Assembly: GCA_020341875.1 (NCBI GenBank)
Contig: CP070839.1
Span: forward strand, 1,418,554-1,432,182
Reading direction: 5' to 3'
Length of the DNA stretch: 13,629 nucleotides
From: Candidatus Zixiibacteriota bacterium
GTDB taxonomy: Bacteria > Zixibacteria > MSB-5A5 > SM1-73
In this document: positions 7,356 through 13,629 of the stretch, one piece after another
Position numbering within the stretch: the stretch's first letter is position 1
Layout: every line of letters begins with the position of its first letter
Made by a program: the position numbers and the translations under genes
Notes under the pieces: model-generated
The model's input: only the letters and a program-made list of their open reading frames with translations
What the model was told of the DNA's origin: nothing
Databases searched by the model: none

Positions 7356-7420
7356 AAGGCCCCCGCTGCACCTTCGAAACGCCTTGCACATAGATCTCGT
7401 TGACGAATTCGTTTCTCAAT

Positions 7421-8224
7421 ATGAATGAAAAGCCGCAACCGCAGGGGTTCACCGTTGTGCAGGCGGTGGGAATCTTTGCGCTTCTTCTGGTGGCAATGCT
7501 GGTTGTAGGTGGAATCAGCTCGGCCGTCTTCGGGCTGCACGTAGCCCTACTTTCAACCGAGGTGGTCATTCTTCTGGTTCCGATCTCCTTTCTCTCTATA
7601 GGCGGATATTCGTTTCGCCGTATTGTCTTCTACCCCAAAAGACTCGGGCTCAGCTTCTGGATTCTGGTAGTAGCCGCTTCGGTTTTCCTGTTCGTGGTGA
7701 TCTCGGATATCACCGGATACGTCAATCAGCTTGTACCCCGGCCTAGATGGCAGCAGGAGGCCTTGCTGGAGCTTCTTGTGGCGAAAACGTGGCCGGAGTA
7801 TGTGTTCCGTGTCTTTGCAGGCGCCTTACTGGTGGGTTTCTGTGAGGAGTTTGCCTTCCGGGGATTCCTGCAGCGGGTATTCTCGGAACGGCTGGGAGGG
7901 ATTAAGGGATTTAGTCTGGCTGCTTTTCTGTTCGCCCTTATGCATCTGGACCCGTGGAATTTCGTTGGTGTCTTTCTTTTGGGTCTCTTTTTGGGGTATC
8001 TGGTTTATCTCACCGGCAATCTCTGGACAGCGGTCTTCGTCCACTTCCTTTCCAACGGCATTGCCTTCTCGGTGGGGTTTTTCTCACCGGACGCGGGCTC
8101 TGATTTTGACTATACTTTTCCTCCTTATGTAACGCTGCTCTTCACGTTTCTCTTCATTATCAGCCTGGATCTAATCCGGAAGGCCTGTAAAGGAGAGGAG
8201 AGAGGGACGATTCGTTCCGGATGA
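7421..8224 (+). CDS. CPBP-family (CAAX-like) intramembrane metalloprotease
   Basis: A 267-residue integral membrane protein of the CPBP/Abi (Rce1-like) family. It has several hydrophobic helices (about 12-30, 41-60, 78-98, 129-141, 163-175, 180-198, 201-220, 234-252). The three family motifs are present: EExxxR as CEEFAFR (E142, E143, R147), FxxxH as FALMH (F171, H175), and HxxxN as HFLSN (H208, N212). These residues form the proposed metal and catalytic site in the membrane. Family members cleave prenylated proteins in eukaryotes; bacterial substrates are mostly unknown, some linked to bacteriocin immunity or sorting. The frame is open from a TTG at 7400, but ATG at 7421 (MNEKPQPQG) is the more natural start; neither has a clear Shine-Dalgarno. 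No bacteriocin gene is visible nearby. Confidence 0.88.
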   Translation: MNEKPQPQGFTVVQAVGIFALLLVAMLVVGGISSAVFGLHVALLSTEVVILLVPISFLSIGGYSFRRIVFYPKRLGLSFWILVVAASVFLFVVISDITGYVNQLVPRPRWQQEALLELLVAKTWPEYVFRVFAGALLVGFCEEFAFRGFLQRVFSERLGGIKGFSLAAFLFALMHLDPWNFVGVFLLGLFLGYLVYLTGNLWTAVFVHFLSNGIAFSVGFFSPDAGSDFDYTFPPYVTLLFTFLFIISLDLIRKACKGEERGTIRSG

Positions 8225-8270
8225 GGGACACCGGGTATGGCCGTTTCTCAAATCGTCGAGAGATAGAAAA

Positions 8271-8299
8271 GGCGGGGTTGGTCACGAGAACTCCCCGCC
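8271..8299. terminator. Bidirectional intrinsic terminator between protease gene and nrdJ
   Basis: GGCGGGG (8271-8277) pairs with CCCCGCC (8293-8299) around a 15-base loop. On the minus strand the stem is followed directly by TTTTCTAT, a good terminator tail for nrdJ, which ends 43 bases before it. On the plus strand it is followed by CTGTCTTCTT, a weaker pyrimidine tail for the protease gene. The two genes converge here. Confidence 0.8.
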
Positions 8300-8342
8300 C
8301 TGTCTTCTTGCTCACGATTCCGGCGGTGAACCGGAGAGATCT

Positions 8343-10598
8343 CTAACACTTAGAAAAGCCACACTGGGAACAGATTATGCAGCCCGAATCATGCTCCAGC
8401 TTGGACCCGCAGTCCGGGCAGAATTCGTAGGTAAGGTCCCTGTCCTGGTTGGCGTTTTGATTCGTCCCAAAATGTTTGTTCAGTACCTTGGCAATGGCGT
8501 CCGGGATGGACATGATCAGCCCGCCCTCCTGGAATATCTGGGAGGCCCCGCCGATTCCGTAGAGCTGCTCGATGATCTTGTCCACCGCGATGCCGCTTCT
8601 GAAGGCTAAGGAGATCAGCCTGCATATGGCCTCGGTGTCCGCCATGGTGGAATAGCCCGATTTTCCTATCTGGGCGAAGACCTCAAACGGCCTGCCGTCT
8701 AAGGTGTTGATGGTGACGTACAGGTTCCCATAGCCGGTCTTTATCTTGTCGGTGATGCCAGAGAGGGTGGTGGGCCTGTCCAGAGGGACGATCTTTCCTT
8801 CCTCTTTCTTCTCCTTCTTGGTGGCAAGAACCTGCGACTCTCTGGAGCCATCACGGTAGATGGTCACCCCTTTGCATCCCAGTTGGTAGGCCAATCTGTA
8901 TGCGTTCTCCACGTCCTCGACCTGGGCCTCATTGGGCAGGTTTATGGTCTTGGATACGGCATTGTCGGTGTACTTCTGGAAGGCTGCCTGATGGCGCACG
9001 TGCCACTGGCCGGCGGTATCGTGGGAGGTAACGTAGACCTTTCTGGCCTCGTCAGGGATCTCTTCAAACTCCCTGACCGAACCCCGCTGAGCAATCCTCT
9101 CCATCAACAGCTCGCTGTAGAAACCCTTCTCGCGGGCCTCCTTTTCGAAGAAAGGATTCGTCTCCACCATCTTGGTGTTGTCCATCACCGTGCGGACGTA
9201 TGAAATGGCGAACAGCGGCTCGATCCCGGAGGAGCAGCCGGCAATTATGCTGATGGTTCCGGCGGGCGCTATGGTGGTGACGGTGGAGTTGCGCAGAGGA
9301 ATTCGCTTTTCGTGATAGATGCTCCTCTCCCAGTTGGGGAAAACACCTCTCTTTTGGGCCATCTCCGACGAGGTCTGATGAGACTTCTCCTGGATGAAGC
9401 CCATCACACGGTCGGCTAAGTTCACCGCTTCCTGAGAATCGTACGGGACCTTAAGTTGAATCAGCATATCCGCCCAGCCCATCACTCCCAGCCCGATCTT
9501 GCGGTTGGCCTTAGTGTTCTTTTCGATCTCCGGCAAGGGATAGTTGTTGGCGTCTATGACGTTGTCCAGAAAATGGACCGCCTTGGCCACCATGCTTTCC
9601 AGCTTATCCCAATCGATCTCGCAGCGGTACATGGTGGTGGGATCGCTGGAGTCGACCACCGCCCGAACCATCTTGGAGAGGTTTATGGAGCCGAGATTGC
9701 ACGACTCGTAGGGCAGAAGAGGCTGCTCGCCGCACGGGTTGGTGGACTCGATCAAGCCCACCTTGGGGATGGGGTTACCCAGGTTCATCTTATCCAAGAA
9801 CATCACCCCCGGTTCTCCGGTTCTCCAGGCGTGTTCTACGATCAGATCGAAAACCTCTCTGGCTCTGTAACTGGCCGTCTTTCCGTCCTTATCGTACGCC
9901 TTACCGGTGCGGGGGTCGATCAAATCGTAGTATCCGTCGGTCTCCACGGCCTGCATAAAGCCGTCGGTTATTGCCACGGAGACGTTGAAGTTGGTCAGCT
10001 CGCTTAAGTCATCTTTACAGGTGATGAATTCCAGAATGTCCGGGTGATCCACCCGCAGTACGCCCATGTTGGCGCCCCGCCTGGTACCTCCCTGCTTGAC
10101 CGCTTCGGTTGCCGCATTGATCACCTTCATGAAGGAGACCGGCCCCGAGGCCACCCCGCTGGTGGAAGCCACCGGCGAATTTCTGGGCCTCAAGCGGGAG
10201 AAAGAGAATCCAGTTCCGCCGCCGCTTTTATGAATCAGCGCGGTATCCTTTACCGCCGCGAAAATGGACTCCATGGAGTCCTCGATGGGGAGTACAAAGC
10301 AGGCGGAAAGCTGACCCAGGGGACGTCCGGCGTTCATCAATGTGGGAGAGTTGGGCAAGAAATCCAGTTTTGCCATCATTCGGTAGAACTCTTCGGTGCT
10401 CTTTTCCACCTCCGACTGGGTAGCGCCGTAATTTGAGTCCGGCTCTGCCACCACCTTAGCCACCCTAAAGAAGAGCTCCTCGGGAGTCTCGATTACGCTC
10501 CCTTTGTCGTCCTTCCTGAGATACCTCCGCTGCAGAACCTTGATGGAGTTCGGCGTGAGCTCTGCTTTGACCTTATCAGTAATCCTGACTTCAGACAC
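8343..10598 (-). CDS. nrdJ: Adenosylcobalamin-dependent ribonucleotide reductase (class II)
   Basis: Reduces ribonucleotides to deoxyribonucleotides, using a thiyl radical generated from coenzyme B12. The 751 residues show the large-subunit barrel with SACFVLP (C100) and NPCGEQPLLPYESCNLGSINL, giving N287, C289, E291 and C300. The spacing C100-C289-C300 matches the disulfide pair and radical cysteine of Thermotoga NrdJ. PAGTIS is at 445-450. A TSCPD-type domain follows (about 607-700, with GKSGYSTMADTEAICRLISL). The tail is a cysteine-rich zinc-ribbon-like segment (C727, C730, C740, C743, C746, C751) that probably helps re-reduce the active site. No ATP-cone is evident at the N-terminus. The start is GTG with GAGGAGGG just upstream. 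No nrdR or small-subunit gene lies in the window, as expected for a stand-alone class II enzyme. Confidence 0.97.
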   Translation of the reverse strand: MSEVRITDKVKAELTPNSIKVLQRRYLRKDDKGSVIETPEELFFRVAKVVAEPDSNYGATQSEVEKSTEEFYRMMAKLDFLPNSPTLMNAGRPLGQLSACFVLPIEDSMESIFAAVKDTALIHKSGGGTGFSFSRLRPRNSPVASTSGVASGPVSFMKVINAATEAVKQGGTRRGANMGVLRVDHPDILEFITCKDDLSELTNFNVSVAITDGFMQAVETDGYYDLIDPRTGKAYDKDGKTASYRAREVFDLIVEHAWRTGEPGVMFLDKMNLGNPIPKVGLIESTNPCGEQPLLPYESCNLGSINLSKMVRAVVDSSDPTTMYRCEIDWDKLESMVAKAVHFLDNVIDANNYPLPEIEKNTKANRKIGLGVMGWADMLIQLKVPYDSQEAVNLADRVMGFIQEKSHQTSSEMAQKRGVFPNWERSIYHEKRIPLRNSTVTTIAPAGTISIIAGCSSGIEPLFAISYVRTVMDNTKMVETNPFFEKEAREKGFYSELLMERIAQRGSVREFEEIPDEARKVYVTSHDTAGQWHVRHQAAFQKYTDNAVSKTINLPNEAQVEDVENAYRLAYQLGCKGVTIYRDGSRESQVLATKKEKKEEGKIVPLDRPTTLSGITDKIKTGYGNLYVTINTLDGRPFEVFAQIGKSGYSTMADTEAICRLISLAFRSGIAVDKIIEQLYGIGGASQIFQEGGLIMSIPDAIAKVLNKHFGTNQNANQDRDLTYEFCPDCGSKLEHDSGCIICSQCGFSKC

Positions 10599-10607
10599 CT
10601 TTCCCTC

Positions 10608-10755
10608 CTCACCAGGTGAGTCGGACTGAAGGTCACTTGGCCGTTCAGTTCGACCTTCCCTGTTCTTATATCGACCAGTTTCTCTTTCCCATTCTATTAT
10701 TCGTTAAAACCACAAGTTTTGATGACACATTCCGTGTTTCAGTTTTGCAGGTCAA
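10608..10755 (-). promoter_or_regulatory. nrdJ leader with candidate promoter and palindromes
   Basis: On the minus strand TTGACC (10755-10750) followed after 17 bases by GAATGT is a weak sigma-70-like promoter. An interrupted palindrome ACACATTCCGTGT (10725-10737) overlaps its -10 side. CTCACC-A-GGTGAG (10608-10620) abuts the nrdJ ribosome binding site and could be an operator or mask the site. GAAGGTC/GACCTTC arms lie between. I do not see the conserved elements of a cobalamin riboswitch. Confidence 0.25.
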
Positions 10756-10776
10756 CCATCCCGTCTGGACGAAGGG

Positions 10777-10810
10777 CGGTTGGCAGCTTAGCCTCCTAAG
10801 CTGCAAGCCG
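10777..10810. terminator. Long hairpin after the holin-like gene
   Basis: Arms 10777-10791 and 10796-10810 form a 15-pair stem with one mismatch and one wobble around the loop CCTC; the inner nine pairs (GCAGCTTAG/CTAAGCTGC) are perfect. It begins one base past the minus-strand stop codon at 10812-10814. There is no T run, so it may act as an mRNA 3' stabiliser or weak terminator that insulates nrdJ. Confidence 0.55.
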
Positions 10811-10811
10811 G

Positions 10812-11063
10812 TTATTTCTTCCTCGCGATCGCATTGTAGACTAGGGCAATGATCAGGCCGCCGACCGCACCATCGAAGAATCCCCAGAGTCCCCCGATGA
10901 GACCTCACACGAAGCAGGGTGCATATCCGATATAGACCGACGACATCACTTCAACCGCCCTTGTCCCCCAGCCAAACCCGGCGACCCATCCGAGGCATAA
11001 TACGAAAAAGCCCCAGGTCGCTCCCAGCGCAACGGCTAACGCTTTGACATTTAGTTTTTCCAT
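10812..11063 (-). pseudogene. Holin-like two-helix membrane protein with in-frame TGA
   Basis: An 83-residue frame starting at ATG 11061-11063 and ending at TAA 10812-10814, interrupted once by TGA at 10905-10907 (codon 53). The first part (MEKLNVKALAVALGATWGFF, then VLCLGWVAGFGWGT) and the part after the stop (GLIGGLWGFFDGAVGG, then LIIALVYNAIARKK) together match the layout of a small bacterial and archaeal family often labelled 'bacteriophage holin': two glycine-rich helices with YIGY and WGFxDG between and within them. A GAGGTGG ribosome binding site precedes the ATG. The stop falls where homologs have a small residue in a GG pair, consistent with a GGA to TGA change. It follows the methyltransferase gene by 47 bases in the same direction. 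The label holin does not establish a lytic function. A sequencing error cannot be excluded. Confidence 0.6.
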
Positions 11064-11110
11064 TTCCCACCACCTCGTTTATGATTTTCCCTGTTCAGTC
11101 GAGTAGACTC

Positions 11111-11869
11111 TCACACCACCTTCTTTCCCTTCTGTGCCACCACCACCAGCCTCTTGGCCTCGTGGTCGTACGGCGCGCCAGCCAGGTCACCGTAGACCTC
11201 AATTGTCTCGAAGCCGCAGTCGCCCAGAAGCGCAGAGAGTTCAGCAGCGGAGTAAATTCGAAATCCGAACTCGAATTCATCTGCCTTTCCATCCTTCACA
11301 AGAATCCAGCGATTATCAATCCAACTCCAATGTCGGGTGACTCTTCGTTCCTCTAACATGATGGCACCATCCAACTCGTACCAGTCGCGCTCGCGAAACA
11401 TACGGGCAAGTATCTCTTTGCCCGCGACGTCTATCAGAAAAACGCCTCCGCTTTTCAGCGAACGGTGTATGTTTTTTGCCACCAATTCGTCGTCCTTGAT
11501 ATCTTCAAAAAAGCCAAAGGAGGTAAAAAGGTTGAATGCTCCATCAAAGCTGTCAGCTCTGCAAAAAGTTCTCATATCCTCCTGAACGAACTCAAGCTTA
11601 AGGCCCTCGGTCTTTGCCAGCCCGCGCGCCTTCTTCAGGTAGGTTTCGGTTCGATCCACTCCCACCACGGAGAAGCCGCGACGGGCAAACTCCAGAGAAT
11701 GCCTGCCCGGCCCGCAGCACAGGTCCAGAACGGACGCCCCCGGAGAAATGCCCAATCTGGAAGTGAGGTTGTCTACCTCCTCTGGTGCTTTTTCCCAACG
11801 CTCCTCAGGAAAGAGGATGGGAGCCCATTTCTCCCAGAAATCGTCTTGTTCATACCAGCTTTTCGGCAT
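11111..11869 (-). CDS. Class I SAM-dependent methyltransferase
   Basis: A 252-residue methyltransferase with the Rossmann-type core. Motif I is VLDLCCGPGRHS (47-58), the ribose-binding acid follows in VVGVDRTE (D72), adenine contacts in FVQEDMRTF (D98), and motif IV in FDGAFNLFTSFGFFED. An N-terminal cap (SWYEQDDFWEKW, then LFPEERW) and the C-terminal LYG-type strand with GAPYDHEAKRLVVVAQK are typical of a common uncharacterised bacterial group. The substrate is unknown. The frame extends to 11935, but the ATG at 11867-11869 has AGAGGT just upstream and begins at the usual MPKSWYEQ, and this choice removes an overlap with the lipoprotein gene. It starts 29 bases after that gene and probably shares its transcript. 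Confidence 0.88.
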   Translation of the reverse strand: MPKSWYEQDDFWEKWAPILFPEERWEKAPEEVDNLTSRLGISPGASVLDLCCGPGRHSLEFARRGFSVVGVDRTETYLKKARGLAKTEGLKLEFVQEDMRTFCRADSFDGAFNLFTSFGFFEDIKDDELVAKNIHRSLKSGGVFLIDVAGKEILARMFRERDWYELDGAIMLEERRVTRHWSWIDNRWILVKDGKADEFEFGFRIYSAAELSALLGDCGFETIEVYGDLAGAPYDHEAKRLVVVAQKGKKVV

Positions 11870-11898
11870 GTGCACCTCTTCTCTTACCGCGTCCAGTC

Positions 11899-12498
11899 TT
11901 ACTCGTCCGAACCAGGCTCGGTCACCTCTCGCCACTCCTTCAGAAGGGCAAGAGACTTTTTAGCGTTCTCAGCATTATAGACAAACTTTCCTTCCTGCAT
12001 CATCTGAGCCAGCTGCTCCGGTCTCTCTTCAGAAGCCCATTCCAGTAGAGGATTCAGCACATCCTGAAAGGCCTTTTGGGTCTCGCGAGTCGCCTCTCCT
12101 CTGATATGCCTTATCAACCCCTTGCCAATTACGAACTTTCCTTTGTAGTATGCCTCATCGATGCCGGCGGCCTCGAGCCAGTCATTCGTCTCGACCAGTT
12201 CACAGTATACCGTATCACCCCTTGCAGTGAGACGGTCGAGAGTCATCTGAATATTCAGGGCGAAGTCGTACTCGGCAACCAGTCTAATGTCGTTCTTGCC
12301 CTTCAAATCAAAGTGGCCCGGCACCTGGAAGGTTGCCTCTTCCGCAATCAAGGGTAGAAGTTGTCCAAGATCGTGACTGTTGTACGCATGCTGATAAGCT
12401 TTGACCACATCCAGGGGCTTGCGTGAACAAGATGAGACGGTGATGCACAACAGCAGCACGCAGATTAATGCGGTCACTTCTCTTACCCATCTTTTCAT
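11899..12498 (-). CDS. NTF2/SnoaL-like lipoprotein
   Basis: A 199-residue secreted protein. It has a positively charged start (MKRWVREV), a hydrophobic stretch (TALICVLLLCITV) and a lipobox VSSC with the acylated cysteine at residue 24, so it should be anchored in a membrane as a lipoprotein. The mature N-terminus (VVKAYQHAYNSHDLGQLLPL, then EEATFQVPGHFDLKGKNDI) has the pattern of a cone-shaped NTF2-like domain, used for ligand binding or as a scaffold in many unrelated proteins. A charged helical tail of about 60 residues follows (LNPLLEWASEERPEQLAQMM). The start is backed by AGGAGG a few bases upstream. It lies 23 bases after the preceding gene and 29 bases before the methyltransferase start. 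No ligand can be named. Confidence 0.75.
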   Translation of the reverse strand: MKRWVREVTALICVLLLCITVSSCSRKPLDVVKAYQHAYNSHDLGQLLPLIAEEATFQVPGHFDLKGKNDIRLVAEYDFALNIQMTLDRLTARGDTVYCELVETNDWLEAAGIDEAYYKGKFVIGKGLIRHIRGEATRETQKAFQDVLNPLLEWASEERPEQLAQMMQEGKFVYNAENAKKSLALLKEWREVTEPGSDE

Positions 12499-12521
12499 GA
12501 GTGACCTCCTCCTACCTTGGA

Positions 12522-13487
12522 TCAGACCGATCGGCCCGCCTGGTTCAGCGCATATAGCGCGTCTACGGTGACGAATTCATTCATCCGCTTCTTGCTGACC
12601 CCACCCCAATCGACCAATGAACGACCGGTCGCAGCTTCATCTGAGACCCGATAATACTTGCATTCGGCAGGAAATCCGCCGTCAGGCAGCCGCTTCGATT
12701 CGAGAATGTCCAAGGCGTCCCGGCAGCGTTCATCATTGATGAATCCAGCTTCGGCCATCACCTTGAGACCAAACAATATGTCGTAGCGCCAGTAGCAGGG
12801 GTAGTGGAGCCTCAGAAAATCCTTCTGCATGATCTTTCCGTCCCTAAGCCTCTTGCATAACCTCCGCTTGAGAAAAACCTCGGCGGCGCCTTCTGCCGCC
12901 TTTTTCGACCGCTGGTTTCCAGTTAGTCGCGCATGCAGAGCTAGTGCACGAAGAGGAATGAGGCTTTCCCAGAAGGATGACTTCGCCGCTTCGGGATTCT
13001 TATCACAGTTCCATCCGCCGTCAGGCCACTGCCATTCGATCAAGCGTTCTGCCAACTCCTCGGTTCGATCGTCCGCCAGGCCGAGCTTGAGGAGATAGAA
13101 AACCGCATTCCCCTCCTGCGAGGCACATCTTCTGATCCGTCCACCTATGACTCTGATGCTCTTCTGGTGCCGCTCGGAAAAAAGCCATGCATAGACCTGC
13201 TCCCTTAAGGGAACTAGCGACTCATCCCCGGGTGGATATCCGATATCTGCCAGCGTTGCCAGTGTCCAATGAGCACCACACCACTTCTTATAAGGATAAC
13301 AAGCTATTTTGCCGTCCCTTCCTCTCTCCGAGAGGAGTAGTTTTGCCCTCGGCGACGACTTTATTCTCTCTTGGAGTCTTCTAATCCCCGGTGAATCCAC
13401 TTTTCTGCCCAACACGTTCACCAAGACCTTGAACCTCACTGACGGTTCGCTTGAGTTAAGCAGCCTGTTTATTATGTCTTTTGTCAT
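12522..13487 (-). CDS. Terpene cyclase/prenyltransferase-like alpha/alpha-toroid protein of unknown function
   Basis: A 321-residue soluble protein with no signal peptide. The start (LLNSSEPSVRFKVLVNVLG) and repeated helical hairpins carry two PDGG turns: EWQWPDGGWNCDKNP (151-165) and RLPDGGFPAE (266-275). These are the QW-like motifs of squalene-hopene cyclase and protein prenyltransferase alpha/alpha toroids. CGAHWTLATLADIGYP (70-85) and HYPCYWRYDILFGLK (228-242) match the other turns of this group. It lacks the DxDD motif of hopene cyclases and is half their length, so cyclase activity is unlikely. Several family members are carried in databases under misleading names. Conserved-looking Cys and His (C70, H73, C161, H228, C231) might bind metal; this is a guess. 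AGGA lies seven bases before the ATG. It leads a close-packed gene group. Confidence 0.75.
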   Translation of the reverse strand: MTKDIINRLLNSSEPSVRFKVLVNVLGRKVDSPGIRRLQERIKSSPRAKLLLSERGRDGKIACYPYKKWCGAHWTLATLADIGYPPGDESLVPLREQVYAWLFSERHQKSIRVIGGRIRRCASQEGNAVFYLLKLGLADDRTEELAERLIEWQWPDGGWNCDKNPEAAKSSFWESLIPLRALALHARLTGNQRSKKAAEGAAEVFLKRRLCKRLRDGKIMQKDFLRLHYPCYWRYDILFGLKVMAEAGFINDERCRDALDILESKRLPDGGFPAECKYYRVSDEAATGRSLVDWGGVSKKRMNEFVTVDALYALNQAGRSV

Positions 13488-13551
13488 CTCATATCCTGCG
13501 GGCTATCACCTCGTGTTTGGGGCAGTCTTCCCTACAGCCCCACCTGCACGA

Positions 13552-13629
13552 TTATCCTCCCGCCCCTCCCAGCGGTGGAAGAACCCCCAGTTGCTGCATC
13601 AGGTCCAGCCGGTCGACGCTGGCCAAGCA
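13552..13629 (-). CDS. C-terminal fragment of an ORF cut by the window edge
   Basis: Twenty-five codons open from the edge (LASVDRLDLMQQLGVLPPLG and a short glycine tail) end in TAA at 13552-13554. In the same frame after this stop a further 20 codons read SCRWGCREDCPKHEVIARRI and end in TGA at 13489-13491, two bases before the next gene's ATG. This spacing is typical of an operon, so the true gene may have ended there and been cut short by the TAA. No family is recognised and the coding call is uncertain. Confidence 0.3.
   Translation of the reverse strand, partial: CLASVDRLDLMQQLGVLPPLGGAGG

Noticed and set aside
6866..7540. 224-codon minus-strand open frame across the barrel-protein gene end and spacer
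   Set aside because: It crosses the palindromic spacer and the beginning of the protease gene; the translation is arginine/serine rich without any domain pattern.
7400..8224. Protease near a bacteriocin immunity locus
   Set aside because: CPBP proteases can give bacteriocin immunity, but no small precursor peptide, leader motif or export gene is seen within the flanking spacers.
9456..10007. 183-codon open frame on the plus strand opposite nrdJ
   Set aside because: Fully antisense to a strongly conserved enzyme, with no recognisable domain or ribosome binding site.
10600..10776. Cobalamin riboswitch upstream of nrdJ
   Set aside because: The region is only about 180 bases and lacks the conserved B12 box and core elements; CGGCCAAGTGACC resembles the box only loosely.
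10860..10907. Selenocysteine insertion at the TGA of the holin-like gene
   Set aside because: A CATCG/CGATG pairing exists after the TGA, but the loop is long and the position is inside a transmembrane-type segment with no redox role; mutation or error is simpler.
11870..11935. Extended N-terminus of the methyltransferase
   Set aside because: The added 22 residues have no family support, would overlap the lipoprotein gene, and the inner ATG has its own ribosome binding site.

Overview
This is a bacterial chromosomal window of moderate GC content, probably a metagenome-derived contig from an uncultured lineage. SecA carries the coiled NBD1 insertion, the enlarged preprotein cross-linking domain and the cysteine-containing NBD2 loop that I associate with the Bacteroidetes/Chlorobi/Zixibacteria-like (FCB) side of the tree. 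A B12-dependent ribonucleotide reductase and abundant small intergenic palindromes also fit an environmental FCB-type or neighbouring candidate phylum. The exact phylum cannot be settled from the sequence alone. TGA ends secA, ebfC and other genes and tryptophan is read from TGG, so the standard bacterial code applies.

Left part, plus strand (1-5721): the end of the classic dnaX-ebfC-recR block (EbfC/YbaB, then RecR), a small FmdB-type zinc-ribbon protein, a structured 293-bp spacer with a plausible sigma-70 promoter, and an unusually long secA (1313 codons). SecA holds four copies of a 47-50-residue helical repeat, two at each of two separate insertion sites. A 27-codon ORF encoding a second, degenerate SEC-C zinc motif overlaps the secA stop codon as ATGA.

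Middle, plus strand (5722-8300): two palindrome-rich spacers flank a signal-peptide-bearing outer-membrane beta-barrel protein of the MetA/transporter type. Next comes a CPBP (CAAX-like) intramembrane protease. A bidirectional terminator separates this block from the convergent right half.

Right part, minus strand (8343-13629): nrdJ (adenosylcobalamin-dependent class II ribonucleotide reductase) with a leader of about 210 bp. Upstream of it lies a tightly packed co-directional group: an alpha/alpha-toroid (terpene cyclase/prenyltransferase-like) protein, an NTF2-like lipoprotein, a SAM-dependent methyltransferase and a holin-like two-helix membrane protein interrupted by an in-frame TGA. A strong hairpin ends this group before nrdJ. 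The last 140 bases hold the tail of another minus-strand ORF cut by the window edge.

Most of the window is housekeeping. The items most worth following are the internal repeat family in SecA, the SEC-C micro-ORF coupled to secA, and the conserved-looking membrane gene with the internal TGA. I found no CRISPR array, transposase, tRNA or rRNA.
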